From Paracoccaceae bacterium (lineage in GTDB: Bacteria > Pseudomonadota > Alphaproteobacteria > Rhodobacterales > Rhodobacteraceae), in contig CACDPV010000009.1 in NCBI GenBank assembly GCA_902554885.1, forward strand, positions 1 to 48,520: a stretch of 48,520 nucleotides of DNA, read 5' to 3'. This document shows, piece after piece, positions 30,859 through 41,357 of the stretch. The notes under the pieces were generated by a model that was given only the letters and a program-made list of their open reading frames with translations, ran no database searches and had not been told where the DNA came from. Every line of letters starts with the position of its first letter. Position 1 is the stretch's first letter. The translations under genes were made by a program, and so were the position numbers.

Positions 30859-32802
30859 ATGTCTGATCAAATTTATCCACCGAGTGCCGACTTCGTCGCA
30901 AATGCCAAAATTAATAAATCAGACTATGACAGCATGTACGCCAAATCGGTCAATAATCCAGAAGACTTCTGGAGCGAGCATGGAAAGCGTATTGATTGGA
31001 TTAAACCATTCTCTAAGATTAAAAATGTTGATTTTTCTCACCCAAATGTTTCAATAAAGTGGTTTGAGGATGGCCAACTTAATGTCTCAGCAAACTGCAT
31101 TGATAGACATTTAGATAAACGTTCGGAACAGACAGCGATTATTTGGGAGGGCGACAACCCAGATGAAAGTAAGCACATAAGTTACGCTGAACTCCACCGC
31201 CAGGTTTGTAAATTATCCAATGTTTACAGAAAGCTTGGTGTTAAAAAAGGCGACAGAATTGTACTTTATTTACCCATGGTACCCGAGGCAGCTTATGCAA
31301 TGCTGGCGTGTGCACGAATTGGAGCAGTTCACTCCATCGTATTTGCAGGATTCTCTCCCGAAGCTTTAGCATCACGGATTGAGGATTGCGGAGCATCTCT
31401 GCTCGTTACAGCTGATGAAGCTCCCCGCGGTGGCAAGATAACACCCCTAAAAACAAATGTGGATAAAGCGTTGAAAATTTGTGGCGATATCAGCACGCTG
31501 GTCGTTGAAAGGACACATGGCGATGTCCCAATGAAAGACAATCGAGATTATAGCTATACAGTCCTTATGTCAGATGCATCAGAGGAATGTTCCCCAGAAC
31601 CTATGAACGCCGAAGATCCACTATTCATTCTCTACACATCCGGCTCAACTGGAAAACCAAAAGGTGTGTTGCATACGACAGGTGGTTACATTGTTTGGGC
31701 TTCGATAACACATGAGTATGTTTTTGACTATCACGACGGTGATATTTACTGGTGTACAGCAGATGTAGGGTGGGTAACTGGACATAGCTACATAGTATAC
31801 GGGCCTCTTGCAAACGGTGCCACAACAGTCATGTTTGAGGGCGTACCCACCTACCCTGACGCATCTCGTTTTTGGCAAGTTTGTGACAAACATAAAATTA
31901 ATCAATTCTACACAGCACCGACAGCTATAAGAGCATTAATGGGGCAAGGTTCTAAATTTGTGGAAAAATGTGACTTATCTTCATTAAAGGTACTTGGAAC
32001 GGTGGGAGAGCCTATTAATCCAGAGGCCTGGAACTGGTATAATGCAGTAGTGGGTAAGGGCAGGTGTCCAATTGTTGATACATGGTGGCAGACCGAAACA
32101 GGTGGTCATTTGCTTACTCCAATACCTGGGGCAATTGCTACAAAACCAGGATCTGCCACTTTTCCATTCTTTTCAATAGAACCAGTAATTTTAGACCCTC
32201 AAACTGGTCAGGAACTAACTGATGTAGAATGTGAGGGAGTATTATGTATTAAGGATAGTTGGCCTGGCCAAATGAGAACCGTTTACGGTGATCACGAAAG
32301 GTTTATCAAAACGTATTTCTCAGATTTTAAAGGTTATTATTTTACGGGAGATGGTTGCCGAAGGGACGCAGATGGATACTATTGGATAACCGGGCGCGTA
32401 GACGACGTAATAAACGTCTCAGGGCACCGTATGGGAACTGCTGAGGTAGAGAGTGCATTAGTAGCGCATGAAAAGGTGTCAGAGGCAGCAGTGGTCGGAT
32501 ACCCTCACGATATAAAGGGACAAGGAATATACTGCTATGTCACTCTTATGTCAGGAGAAGAGCCTACAGAAGATTTACGAAAAGAACTTCGTGACTGGGT
32601 ACGCAAAGAAATTGGTCCGATAGCCTCACCTGACCTCGTGCAGTGGGCCCCCGGCCTACCCAAAACGCGCTCCGGCAAAATAATGCGTCGCATTCTAAGG
32701 AAAATTGCTGAAGATGATTTTAACAGCTTAGGAGATACTTCCACTTTGGCTGAGCCGGCAGTGGTTGAAGACTTGATAGAGAACCGAATGAACCGAGAAT
32801 AG
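30859..32802 (+). CDS. acs: Acetyl-CoA synthetase
   Basis: 647 residues, full length for AMP-forming Acs. The adenylate motif [19 protein letters not shown] lies near 256-274 and [10 protein letters not shown] near 410; [26 protein letters not shown] and the C-terminal [15 protein letters not shown] follow. Lys607 in this last motif is the residue acetylated in many bacteria. CAGGGAAT precedes the ATG. It activates acetate for the TCA cycle and fatty acid synthesis. Regulation is not evident from sequence. Confidence 0.95.
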   Translation: MSDQIYPPSADFVANAKINKSDYDSMYAKSVNNPEDFWSEHGKRIDWIKPFSKIKNVDFSHPNVSIKWFEDGQLNVSANCIDRHLDKRSEQTAIIWEGDNPDESKHISYAELHRQVCKLSNVYRKLGVKKGDRIVLYLPMVPEAAYAMLACARIGAVHSIVFAGFSPEALASRIEDCGASLLVTADEAPRGGKITPLKTNVDKALKICGDISTLVVERTHGDVPMKDNRDYSYTVLMSDASEECSPEPMNAEDPLFILYTSGSTGKPKGVLHTTGGYIVWASITHEYVFDYHDGDIYWCTADVGWVTGHSYIVYGPLANGATTVMFEGVPTYPDASRFWQVCDKHKINQFYTAPTAIRALMGQGSKFVEKCDLSSLKVLGTVGEPINPEAWNWYNAVVGKGRCPIVDTWWQTETGGHLLTPIPGAIATKPGSATFPFFSIEPVILDPQTGQELTDVECEGVLCIKDSWPGQMRTVYGDHERFIKTYFSDFKGYYFTGDGCRRDADGYYWITGRVDDVINVSGHRMGTAEVESALVAHEKVSEAAVVGYPHDIKGQGIYCYVTLMSGEEPTEDLRKELRDWVRKEIGPIASPDLVQWAPGLPKTRSGKIMRRILRKIAEDDFNSLGDTSTLAEPAVVEDLIENRMNRE

Positions 32803-32953
32803 AGTAATCAGGTTATATCATTTCGCCATTTAATAGAAGTAAGCTTAAAAAATCCTTTTCTTTTTATGAAAAAACTGCCACACGCTGCGCTTAGTTTGCC
32901 CCTTTTCTTTGATCATTGTTTTTTTTCAGTATAGTATCAAATAATAAGGCAAA

Positions 32954-33469
32954 ATGACGTCGTATAGGAATAACATGACTAAGAAAAATCGAGATCAAGA
33001 CGTAGAATTCGTTCAATCGCTGGCTAAACTTCTAAATCAAAATGAACTCACGGAATTGGAAGTAAGTCGTGAATATGGAGAAACGGACAAAATAAACGTT
33101 CGTGTAAGCAAATCTGGGTCCGTTCAAGTCCCTTATGTTGCGACACCTCAAACAAATATAACTCACCCACCTTCTGCAGGCACAGTGCAACAGGAAGGAA
33201 CATCAGGCCAAAATAATAATGACCCAGTTTCACATCCAGGCGCGGTTACTTCACCAATGGTGGGTACGATCTATATGCAAGCGGAGCCTGGTGCTGAACC
33301 ATTTATTAGCGTTGGTAGCACTGTTTCTGAGGGCGATACGTTGCTTATTGTCGAAGCGATGAAGACAATGAACCAAATTCCATCGCCGAAATCAGGAACA
33401 GTTAAGCGCATTTTTGTTGAAGACGGTGCTGCAGTTGAATTTGGATCGCCCTTAGTCGTTGTTGAATAA
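32954..33469 (+). CDS. accB: Biotin carboxyl carrier protein of acetyl-CoA carboxylase
   Basis: 171 residues. An N-terminal acidic part, a Pro/Gln-rich linker (about 60-95) and a C-terminal biotinyl domain with [10 protein letters not shown]; Lys137 is the biotinylation site. It lies 10 bases before accC, the usual accBC operon. Two ATGs (32954 and 32975) are possible; the second gives MTKKNRDQD, which is close to typical starts. Confidence 0.93.
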   Translation: MTSYRNNMTKKNRDQDVEFVQSLAKLLNQNELTELEVSREYGETDKINVRVSKSGSVQVPYVATPQTNITHPPSAGTVQQEGTSGQNNNDPVSHPGAVTSPMVGTIYMQAEPGAEPFISVGSTVSEGDTLLIVEAMKTMNQIPSPKSGTVKRIFVEDGAAVEFGSPLVVVE

Positions 33470-33478
33470 GGGCAGCGA

Positions 33479-34825
33479 ATGTTTAATAAAATTCTTATTG
33501 CAAACCGCGGCGAGATAGCACTCAGGATAATTCGTGCTTGTAAGGAAATGGGCATCCAAACGGTTGCGGTACATTCCACGGCCGACAGTGACGCGATGCA
33601 CGTTCGCATGGCTGATGAGAGTGTTTGCATTGGTCCGCCTTCAAGCCTTGGGTCATATCTATCGATGCCATCTATACTTGCAGCTTGCGAAATTTCGGGA
33701 GCACAAGCAATACATCCAGGCTATGGGTTTCTTTCAGAAAACGCTAATTTTGTACAAGCCGTAGAAGATCATGGGCTAGGATTCATTGGACCAACAGCAG
33801 AACATATTCGCGTTATGGGTGATAAAATTACGGCTAAAGATACTATGAAGGCCCTTGGAGTCCCATGCGTCCCTGGTTCCAAAGGTGGTGTTGATAGCTT
33901 AAGTGAGGCACATAAAATAGCATCCAAAATTGGATATCCTGTAATTATTAAAGCAACTGCAGGCGGTGGTGGTCGAGGAATGAAGGTTGCTAAGTCTGCT
34001 AACGAACTAGAAAATGCTTTTTCAACTGCTCGGGCTGAGGGAAAGGCAGCATTTGGCAATGAAGAAGTTTATATTGAAAAATACCTAACAACTCCCAGAC
34101 ATATAGAAATACAAGTATTTGGCGATGGCAGTGGAGGTGCTGTACATTTGGGCGAGCGAGATTGCTCACTTCAGAGACGCCATCAAAAAGTTTTAGAAGA
34201 AGCACCGGGGCCTTGTATTTCAAAAAAAGAGCGAGAAATTATTGGAAAGACATGTGCAGACGCTATTGCGAAAATTGATTATATTGGTGCCGGAACTATA
34301 GAATTTCTTTATGAAAATGGAGAGTTTTACTTCATTGAGATGAATACAAGATTGCAAGTGGAGCATCCTGTCACAGAAGCTATATTCGGTGTAGACTTGG
34401 TGCGAGAGCAAATTCGTGTTGCTGCAGGCCAGCCCTTATCTTTTGAGCAAGACAAATTGAAAATAAATGGACATTCTATAGAAGTCCGCATTAATGCCGA
34501 AAAATTACCTAATTTTTCTCCAAGTCCCGGCAAAGTTACTGCGTATCACGCTCCAGGAGGACTTGGAGTGAGAATGGACAGCGCACTTTATAATGGTTAC
34601 TCTATTCCACCATACTACGACAGTCTTGTTGGAAAGTTAATTGTACATGGTAAAAACAGAACCGAAGCCATAGCACGATTAAGTAGGTCTTTAAGTGAAT
34701 TAATCATTGATGGTATAGACACTACTATTCCACTATTTGACGAACTGTTAAATGAAGATGACATTATAAATGGTGACTATAATATTCATTGGTTAGAAAA
34801 GTGGTTAGAGCAAAGGTTTCAATAG
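33479..34825 (+). CDS. accC: Biotin carboxylase of acetyl-CoA carboxylase
   Basis: 448 residues, full length. [21 protein letters not shown] is the standard N-terminus; [14 protein letters not shown] is the ATP-grasp glycine loop; [21 protein letters not shown] and [26 protein letters not shown] complete the active site. It carboxylates biotin on AccB using bicarbonate and ATP. In an operon with accB, followed by aat as in many alphaproteobacteria. Confidence 0.96.
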   Translation: MFNKILIANRGEIALRIIRACKEMGIQTVAVHSTADSDAMHVRMADESVCIGPPSSLGSYLSMPSILAACEISGAQAIHPGYGFLSENANFVQAVEDHGLGFIGPTAEHIRVMGDKITAKDTMKALGVPCVPGSKGGVDSLSEAHKIASKIGYPVIIKATAGGGGRGMKVAKSANELENAFSTARAEGKAAFGNEEVYIEKYLTTPRHIEIQVFGDGSGGAVHLGERDCSLQRRHQKVLEEAPGPCISKKEREIIGKTCADAIAKIDYIGAGTIEFLYENGEFYFIEMNTRLQVEHPVTEAIFGVDLVREQIRVAAGQPLSFEQDKLKINGHSIEVRINAEKLPNFSPSPGKVTAYHAPGGLGVRMDSALYNGYSIPPYYDSLVGKLIVHGKNRTEAIARLSRSLSELIIDGIDTTIPLFDELLNEDDIINGDYNIHWLEKWLEQRFQ

Positions 34826-34920
34826 CCAATCAATTTATTCCAGTATTGTATTATGAGTTTGCGTTGTTACGGTTTGTTTGCCAATTTGAAGATACGTAAC
34901 AATACTAAAGTAATTATCTT

Positions 34921-35562
34921 ATGACTGGACAGCTAACACCAGATATCCTGTTATCTGCGTATCGTGCGGGCATTTTCCCTATGGCTGAGAGCGCAACCCA
35001 CAAAAATATCTTCTGGGTTGACCCAAAATATAGAGGTATTTTGCCACTAAATAAGTTTCACGTTTCCAGGTCTTTAAGCCGAGCAATAATGAAATTGGAT
35101 TATCAAATTTCGATTAATACAAGTTTTGAAAAGGTTATAAAAATGTGCGCTGAAAGACCTGAAACATGGATAAATCGTGAAATAATTAAAAATTATTGCT
35201 TATTACACCAAAGAGGTCATGCACATTGTCTAGAAGTCTGGAATAAAGAAGAACTAATTGGAGGAATATACGGTGTTTCGATTGGAGCAGTATTCTTTGG
35301 CGAGAGTATGTTTTCAAAAAAAAGTAATGCCTCTAAAATAGCACTTGCTTATTTAGTAAATAGGCTACAAGAGACAGGCTTTAAACTTTTTGATACCCAA
35401 TTTTTAACGCCACATTTAGCCAGCCTTGGCGCTATTGAGATCCCAAAAACAAAGTATAAAATTTTGCTATTTAAGGCTGTTGAAGAAGTCGCAAATTTTC
35501 GCGCATCAAGCTATTCGCCCGATGTATCAGCCATTGCGCAACGAAGAGCCCAGACATCATAA
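34921..35562 (+). CDS. aat: Leucyl/phenylalanyl-tRNA-protein transferase
   Basis: 213 residues. LSAYRAGIFPMAE, FWVDPKYRGILPL and LEVWNKEELIGGIYGVSIGAVFFGESMFS are diagnostic Aat segments. It adds Leu or Phe to N-terminal Arg/Lys proteins in the N-end rule pathway that feeds ClpAP. Its last 52 bases overlap the convergent gene at 35511. Confidence 0.95.
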   Translation: MTGQLTPDILLSAYRAGIFPMAESATHKNIFWVDPKYRGILPLNKFHVSRSLSRAIMKLDYQISINTSFEKVIKMCAERPETWINREIIKNYCLLHQRGHAHCLEVWNKEELIGGIYGVSIGAVFFGESMFSKKSNASKIALAYLVNRLQETGFKLFDTQFLTPHLASLGAIEIPKTKYKILLFKAVEEVANFRASSYSPDVSAIAQRRAQTS

Positions 35563-35897
35563 CGTGAATGGTCTAAAGGATTCAATGCGGGTGAAGAAGC
35601 TATCATCCAACCATCAAATATATTTTTTGCCTCTGGTTGCTCATTTATTACCAAACGCACAAATGCATCTCCTGCAGGGTTATTTGTAGGAAACCGACAA
35701 TCCTTTAATAGTACTGATAGGCTGCCAAAAACTGCAGTGTCTCCGGAATAAAGTGGAATATCTTTTACCTTTCCACTAACTTTATCCAAGCCTCTTAAGA
35801 TCGCTCCATCAGCAACTTCTGTTTTTATTTGTTGACCAAACAAAAAATTTGAAAAGAAAAGATTACAAATAAAAAACCAAAAAACTGGTTTGTACAT
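35511..35897 (-). CDS. DUF2155 secreted protein
   Basis: 128 residues with an N-terminal signal peptide (MYKPVFWFFICNLFFSNFLF). The mature part AILRGLDKVSGKVKDIPLYSGDTAVFGSLSVLLKDCRFPTNNPAGDAFVRL is the DUF2155 core, found in alphaproteobacteria next to aat, mlaD and NDUFA12-type genes. The ATG overlaps the mlaD stop (TAATG). Role unknown, probably envelope-related. Confidence 0.88.
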   Translation of the reverse strand: MYKPVFWFFICNLFFSNFLFGQQIKTEVADGAILRGLDKVSGKVKDIPLYSGDTAVFGSLSVLLKDCRFPTNNPAGDAFVRLVINEQPEAKNIFDGWMIASSPALNPLDHSRYDVWALRCAMADTSGE

Positions 35898-36346
35898 TAC
35901 TCATCCTTGCCAGTCACAAACTTCATAAGTAACGAGATGAAGCTTACTGCACCCTGAGTTTCACCAAACTCTGAACCGTCCTCCATAAGCTCATAGGATC
36001 CACCAGGTAATATCTCTACAAAACTTCCCCCTAAAAGTCCTTCAGAAGATATAATTGCAGCACTATCATCTGGCATCTGGTATTCAGGTTTTATTGATAA
36101 TCGAGCTATGGCTTGAAAGGTTTGTGGATCTAAACTCAAATTAGATACGCTTCCAATTTTAACTCCTGCCAAGCGGACATCAGTTCCAACCGTTATACCT
36201 TCTGCTGATCTAAACTTAGCATCAACCGTATATTGGCCAGCGCCAAAACCAACGTCCGAGAACCTCCAAAGGAAGACCGCAAAGATAATTGCGATACCTA
36301 GAACTATTGCTCCAACAACTGTCTCCGCGATATTTCTGGATATCAT
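35897..36346 (-). CDS. mlaD: MlaD-family outer-membrane lipid asymmetry protein
   Basis: 149 residues. A single N-terminal membrane anchor (TVVGAIVLGIAIIFAVFLW) is followed by the MCE domain (YTVDAKFRSAEGITVGTDVRLAGVKIGSV) and a C-terminal helix. MlaD binds phospholipids between membranes as part of the Mla ABC system; the other mla genes are not here. Coupled to the DUF2155 gene. Confidence 0.9.
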   Translation of the reverse strand: MISRNIAETVVGAIVLGIAIIFAVFLWRFSDVGFGAGQYTVDAKFRSAEGITVGTDVRLAGVKIGSVSNLSLDPQTFQAIARLSIKPEYQMPDDSAAIISSEGLLGGSFVEILPGGSYELMEDGSEFGETQGAVSFISLLMKFVTGKDE

Positions 36347-36360
36347 TTTAGTCTCTTACT

Positions 36361-36759
36361 TTAATTAGGGGTCCATGGTTCATAATCGCTAGTTTCTTTA
36401 GCTTTCGCATTACGCATTGACCCAGAAGGCGCGTAAGCTAAGACAGATCCTGTCAAATTTTCCTGATGCGGTTTTTCCCACTTCTTTCTCATAATTTCTT
36501 CTTCGGAAGGTGGATTTTTCCAAGTTTTGTGAAGCCATCCATGCCATTCCGGACTGACTCTGCTGGCTTCAACTTCCCCGTTATATATCACCCATCTGCG
36601 CTTATCCTGGCGGTCACGAAAATATAAATTACCCTGGTCATCTTCACCAACTTTAATACCTTTTCTCCAGGTAAAAATTTGTGTTCCGATAGTCTCACCG
36701 TTCCACCAAGTGAATATTCGTGAAAAGAAATTTCCTAGTCCCATAAGACTCTCCAGCAA
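36361..36759 (-). CDS. NDUFA12-family NADH:ubiquinone oxidoreductase subunit
   Basis: 132 residues. LFTWWNGETIGTQIFTWRKGIKVGEDDQGNLYFRDR and RRWVIYNGEVEASRVSPEWHGWLHKTWKNPPSE form the NDUFA12 (17.2 kDa complex I subunit) signature seen in alphaproteobacteria and mitochondria. It stabilises complex I near the Q module. A 14-base gap separates it from mlaD downstream. Confidence 0.92.
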   Translation of the reverse strand: MLESLMGLGNFFSRIFTWWNGETIGTQIFTWRKGIKVGEDDQGNLYFRDRQDKRRWVIYNGEVEASRVSPEWHGWLHKTWKNPPSEEEIMRKKWEKPHQENLTGSVLAYAPSGSMRNAKAKETSDYEPWTPN

Positions 36760-36816
36760 ATTATACTAATTATAAACTAATTCAAAGAAACGCTCTATTT
36801 TAAATGATTTCTTTAG

Positions 36817-38085
36817 TTAACTTGCACTTGCAGGCTCTTTCTGTTTATCAGCGTAAATCATAAGAGGCTTTGCTTCAGCTGAAGTTATTACTTCATCGTT
36901 TATTACTACCTCACTGACCTCTTCCATACCTGGCAACTCAAACATCGTATCCAAAAGAGTATTCTCTAATATAGAACGTAACCCGCGGGCGCCTGTCTTT
37001 CGTTCTATTGCTTTCTCTGCTACTGCCTGTAATGCATCATCGGTGAAAGTTAGTTTTGTATCTTCAATCTCAAACAGGCGTTGATATTGCTTTATCAAAG
37101 CATTCTTGGGCTGGGTTAAGATTGTAACAAGAGCATCTTTATCCAAATCCTCCAGCGTCGCTAGGACAGGCAAACGTCCCACAAATTCTGGTATTAGCCC
37201 AAATTTTAATAAATCTTCAGGCTCTAACTGCTTGAAAATTTCACCAATGCCACGATCATCAAGATTACGTACATCGGCCCCAAATCCCATAGCGCTTCCC
37301 TTGCCTCTTTGAGATATAACTCGATCCAAGCCAGCAAACGCTCCACCACAAATAAATAGAATATTCGTAGTGTCTACTTGAAGAAATTCCTGCTGCGGAT
37401 GTTTTCTACCACCCTGAGGCGGTACACTTGCAACAGTCCCTTCCATCAATTTCAATAAAGCTTGCTGAACACCCTCACCCGAAACATCTCTTGTTATCGA
37501 TGGGTTTTCTGATTTTCTTGTTATTTTATCAACTTCGTCAATGTAAACGATACCTCTCTGAGCGCGTTCGACATTATATTCCGCAGCCTGAAGAAGCTTT
37601 AAAATTATGTTCTCGACATCTTCTCCCACGTATCCAGCTTCAGTTAATGTAGTTGCATCAGCCATTGTAAATGGAACATCTAATATTCGGGCTAAAGTTT
37701 GAGCTAACAAGGTTTTACCACAGCCCGTTGGACCAATAAGAAGAATATTTGACTTTGAAAGCTCTATATCACTTGATTTGGAGGAATGGTTCAATCTTTT
37801 GTAATGGTTATGTACAGCTACAGATAGCACCCGTTTGGCCATCTCCTGCCCGATAACATAATCGTCCAAAACATCACATATTTCTCTTGGCGTCGGGACC
37901 CCATCTGTAGACTTCAAACCAGTGGCTTTAGTTTCCTCACGAATAATATCCATGCACAATTCGACACATTCGTCACATATGAAAACTGTGGGGCCTGCAA
38001 TAAGTTTTCTCACCTCATGCTGGCTTTTCCCGCAGAAGCTACAGTAAAGGGTATTTTTGCTATCGGAACCTGACCGAGACGACAT
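36817..38085 (-). CDS. clpX: ATP-dependent Clp protease ATP-binding subunit ClpX
   Basis: 422 residues, full length. The N-terminal C4 zinc-binding domain ([10 protein letters not shown] to CDECVELC) is followed by Walker [12 protein letters not shown], pore loop GYVGED, Walker [10 protein letters not shown], and the RKH-type [10 protein letters not shown] loop. The ClpP-docking loop, usually IGF, reads MGF here (GSAMGFGA). Unfolds substrates for ClpP; lies 117 bases downstream of clpP. Confidence 0.97.
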   Translation of the reverse strand: MSSRSGSDSKNTLYCSFCGKSQHEVRKLIAGPTVFICDECVELCMDIIREETKATGLKSTDGVPTPREICDVLDDYVIGQEMAKRVLSVAVHNHYKRLNHSSKSSDIELSKSNILLIGPTGCGKTLLAQTLARILDVPFTMADATTLTEAGYVGEDVENIILKLLQAAEYNVERAQRGIVYIDEVDKITRKSENPSITRDVSGEGVQQALLKLMEGTVASVPPQGGRKHPQQEFLQVDTTNILFICGGAFAGLDRVISQRGKGSAMGFGADVRNLDDRGIGEIFKQLEPEDLLKFGLIPEFVGRLPVLATLEDLDKDALVTILTQPKNALIKQYQRLFEIEDTKLTFTDDALQAVAEKAIERKTGARGLRSILENTLLDTMFELPGMEEVSEVVINDEVITSAEAKPLMIYADKQKEPASAS

Positions 38086-38202
38086 ATTAATCCTTTCAAA
38101 GCCCTAAAATTCTACTCTTATAGCCCTTCTATTAACCGTAAGTCTAAGATACTCATTAGCAAGCTACAATGGTATTTTTATAATTTATAACCAACTATTG
38201 TA

Positions 38203-38862
38203 TTATTTTTCATCATCAGTTGAGCGCTTTGTCACGATTTCGTCGATCAATCCCCAATCCTTGGCATCCTCTGGCGACATAAAATTATCTCTTTCTAGCG
38301 CTGCCTCTACAGTTTCATATTTTTGCCCAGTATGATGAACATAGATTTCGTTCAATCTCTTTTTAAGTTTTAAGGTTTCTTCGGCGTGGATCATAATATC
38401 AGTCGCCTGACCTTCATATCCACCAGAAGGTTGGTGGACCATCACTCTGCTGTTTGGTAGCGAAAACCGCATTCCCTTCTCCCCAGCAGTCAGTAAAAGT
38501 GATCCCATAGACGCTGCCTGTCCTATAACAAGGGTCGAAACTTTTGGCTTTATATATTGCATTGTGTCATAAATTGACAAACCAGATGTCACTACTCCAC
38601 CCGGGCTGTTTATGTACATACTAATATCTTTAGTTGGGTTTTCAGCCTCAAGATGTAGAAGTTGAGCTACTACCAAACTCGACATTCCGTCGTGCACTGG
38701 GCCATTTAAAAAGATAATACGCTCTTTGAGCAGTCTTGAGAAAATATCATATGCTCTTTCGCCGCGACTGGTTTGTTCCACAACCATTGGAACTAAGGTG
38801 TTCATATAAACGTCAATTGGATCTTTCATGGAGCCTCTGCCTATTATTTTTTTAAAGTTCAT
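38203..38862 (-). CDS. clpP: ATP-dependent Clp protease proteolytic subunit ClpP
   Basis: 219 residues from the first ATG. I favour the internal ATG at 38829 ([20 protein letters not shown], 208 residues), which matches family starts and has AGAGG just upstream. Catalytic Ser is in [11 protein letters not shown], His in VMVHQPSGG, and Asp lies in the C-terminal part ([11 protein letters not shown]). Forms the tetradecameric protease core with ClpX. Confidence 0.96.
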   Translation of the reverse strand: MNFKKIIGRGSMKDPIDVYMNTLVPMVVEQTSRGERAYDIFSRLLKERIIFLNGPVHDGMSSLVVAQLLHLEAENPTKDISMYINSPGGVVTSGLSIYDTMQYIKPKVSTLVIGQAASMGSLLLTAGEKGMRFSLPNSRVMVHQPSGGYEGQATDIMIHAEETLKLKKRLNEIYVHHTGQKYETVEAALERDNFMSPEDAKDWGLIDEIVTKRSTDDEK

Positions 38863-39016
38863 TTATTGTTCTAGTATTAGCGAACAGCGGCTGCAATAGG
38901 TCAACCCTAAAAGATTTTATGAAACCTACAGTTTTTCTAAAATTCCTTTAATATAGATTTTCTTGTTAAATTATTGAGCTGATTTTATACTTAATATCTA
39001 TTTTGGATTAACCCAG

Positions 39017-40033
39017 ATGATAAATGAAAAATTTGTTTCTAAAGGTGCAGCAAGTTTTACCCTTAATGATGACAGGGAAAAGCAAGTATTTTATTTTTTA
39101 TTATTACCAAAATTGACAATGCTTGCGTTTAGTTCCGCATTAGAACCTCTAAGAATAGTCAATCAGCTTACACAAAAAGAAATCTATAACTGGCATATCT
39201 TAACCCCAAATAACCTACCCGTTACCTGTTCAAACGGTGTAGTTGTAAGCCCAGACACGAAGTTAGAAAACGTTCAAAAAAATGCGACGATTTTTATATG
39301 CTCTGGTGTCGAGCCAATGTTCACTGCAGACAAGCAAGTCGTTAGCTGGATAAGGCGTCAGCACCGAATGGGATCAAAATTTGGCGGTATTTGCACAGGC
39401 GCTTACGCTCTCGCAAAAGCTGGCATAATAGGAACATCCAAATTTACACTACATTGGGAAAATCAGCCCGGATTTATTGAGACTTTTCACAAACTTTTAC
39501 CAACGCAAAGTCTTTTTGAAATTGAAAAAAACTTAATTACCTGTGGAGGCGGCAGTGCAGCTACTGACATGATGCTGCATTTAATTGAGGAAAGCCTAGG
39601 AAGAGAGGTCGCGGTCGTAGTTGCAGACATGTGTATTCACAAAAGAGTTAGTGGGCAAAAGGCCCCACAAAAATCTTCTTTATCTGTAGCGTTAGGATCC
39701 CGCAATCTACATTTAATATCAGCTATTCAGGTAATGACCGAAACCGTAGAGGATCCATTACCATTGGTTAAAATGTGCGAAATATTAAAAATATCTCGCC
39801 GCCAACTTGAGCGACTATTTAAAAGATATACTCAGCAGTCCCCAATACAATTTTATTATTCACTTCGGTTAGAAAGAGCGCATGCACTACTAAATGAAAC
39901 AAATATGTCAATAACAGAGATAGCAACGGCGACAGGCTTCAATAGTGCGTCACATCTTTCTCGCCAATTTAAAGCAAAATATAATATCTCGCCTACTTCC
40001 TTCCGAAAAGGTTGGCATTTAAACTTAAATTGA
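39017..40033 (+). CDS. GlxA-family AraC-type regulator with DJ-1/PfpI domain (GbdR/CdhR-like)
   Basis: 338 residues. An N-terminal class I amidotransferase-like domain (FLLLPKLTMLAFSSALEPLR; GGICTGAYALAKAG with the nucleophile-elbow Cys; LHWENQPGF) is joined to a C-terminal AraC helix-turn-helix (ILKISRRQLERLFKRYT; TEIATATGFNSASHLSRQFKAKY). This architecture occurs in GbdR, CdhR and ArgR regulators of betaine, carnitine and arginine catabolism. Divergent from clpP. It could regulate the methylamine operon at 1-6396, but that is only a suggestion. Confidence 0.88.
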   Translation: MINEKFVSKGAASFTLNDDREKQVFYFLLLPKLTMLAFSSALEPLRIVNQLTQKEIYNWHILTPNNLPVTCSNGVVVSPDTKLENVQKNATIFICSGVEPMFTADKQVVSWIRRQHRMGSKFGGICTGAYALAKAGIIGTSKFTLHWENQPGFIETFHKLLPTQSLFEIEKNLITCGGGSAATDMMLHLIEESLGREVAVVVADMCIHKRVSGQKAPQKSSLSVALGSRNLHLISAIQVMTETVEDPLPLVKMCEILKISRRQLERLFKRYTQQSPIQFYYSLRLERAHALLNETNMSITEIATATGFNSASHLSRQFKAKYNISPTSFRKGWHLNLN

Positions 40034-40084
40034 AATTTTCAAAATTTCTTCTAACTACCTAGAACAGGCTAACGATGAGTTTCA

Positions 40085-41266
40085 ATGAGCAATTTCGAAT
40101 TACTACCGTCTAGGGAAGCCGGGCTTGAACGTTTAAAGGCGTTCTTACCTTCTGCTGGTAAAGATTATACAGCATTAAGAAACTACGATCTTGGTCAAAA
40201 TAATCATACCCATGTGTCTATGCTATCACCTTACATTCGGCATAGGGCAATAACCGAAACTGAAGTGCTAAAATCTGTACTTGGTTCACATTCAACAAAA
40301 AGTGCAGAAAAATTTATCCAAGAAATATTCTGGCGCACATACTGGAAAGGGTGGTTAGAAATGCGACCAAGCGTTTGGGCAGATTACTGCTCAAATTTAA
40401 ATCGGCTCCTAGATCAACTGCAAACACAATCTGGTTTCCGAAAGTCTTGGGAGGATGCGTGTCGAGGGAACACAGGTATAGATTGTTTTGATATCTGGGC
40501 AAAAGAATTGTTCGATACAGGCTATTTGCATAACCATGCCAGAATGTGGTTTGCATCAATCTGGATACATACATTGGAGCTACCTTGGGAGCTTGGAGCA
40601 GATTTTTTTCTACGTCATTTACTGGACGGAGACCCCGCATCAAATACATTAAGTTGGCGATGGGTTGGCGGAGCTCAAACAGTAGGGAAAACGTATTTGG
40701 CTTCAGCACAGAATATTAAAAAGTTTACAAAAGGCCGTTTCTCAAAAATGAATTTATCATCAACCCCGCAAATAATCCTAGGCAGTAAAAATCCTGAAAG
40801 GGTACCTATTTCATTTGATGGAATTCCATACAAGCAGACGAAATATGCAATTTTGCTACATGCTGAGGATATGGATTGGTCAGTTTTAAAAGAGTTACTA
40901 CCAAATGCAGAAAAAATATTCTGCCTTCAACCCAAAAGCGATCTCACACCATTTATCCCATCTACTTCACAACATAATTTTAAAACGAAATTATTAGAAG
41001 ATGCTCTATCTCGTTGGAAGGATAAATTGGGGTCCGTCAGTTTTATAGAAACCTTAGACGAGGTCAAAAATCAGAACTTTGAATATATTTTTACTAACTA
41101 TGTCACAATTGGTTACACACGCGACCTCGTTGAAAGCGTTAACTTGGAAAATACAAAGATAATTAAAATCGCGAACAGCTATGACCGTAATGCCTGGCCA
41201 TATGCAACCTACGGGTTTTTCCGATTCAAAGACCAAATAGGAAATCTATTGATGCGTTTAAATTAA
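40085..41266 (+). CDS. Photolyase/cryptochrome-like FAD-binding protein lacking the N-terminal antenna domain
   Basis: 393 residues. Residues from about 35 to 220 resemble the photolyase FAD-binding domain: LSPYIRHRAITETEVL, FIQEIFWRTYWKGWLE, GIDCFDIWAKELFDTGYLHNHARMWFAS and DGDPASNTLSWRWVGG. The usual N-terminal alpha/beta domain is absent, and a C-terminal part of about 170 residues (YKQTKYAILLHAEDMDW...) looks alpha/beta. Photorepair or light sensing is likely; which is not decidable. Confidence 0.8.
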   Translation: MSNFELLPSREAGLERLKAFLPSAGKDYTALRNYDLGQNNHTHVSMLSPYIRHRAITETEVLKSVLGSHSTKSAEKFIQEIFWRTYWKGWLEMRPSVWADYCSNLNRLLDQLQTQSGFRKSWEDACRGNTGIDCFDIWAKELFDTGYLHNHARMWFASIWIHTLELPWELGADFFLRHLLDGDPASNTLSWRWVGGAQTVGKTYLASAQNIKKFTKGRFSKMNLSSTPQIILGSKNPERVPISFDGIPYKQTKYAILLHAEDMDWSVLKELLPNAEKIFCLQPKSDLTPFIPSTSQHNFKTKLLEDALSRWKDKLGSVSFIETLDEVKNQNFEYIFTNYVTIGYTRDLVESVNLENTKIIKIANSYDRNAWPYATYGFFRFKDQIGNLLMRLN

Positions 41267-41311
41267 TGCCATTTCACTAATTTATATGATGTAAATAAGA
41301 TAAACATATAA

Positions 41312-41341
41312 TTTAACCCCCAAGGTGCCTTGGGGGTTAAA
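41312..41341. terminator. Bidirectional intrinsic terminator
   Basis: A perfect 14-bp inverted repeat TTTAACCCCCAAGG / CCTTGGGGGTTAAA with a TG loop lies between the convergent photolyase-like gene and soxF. AT-rich DNA on both sides gives T-tails in either direction. Confidence 0.85.
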
Positions 41342-41357
41342 TTGGTTTTAATAGCTA

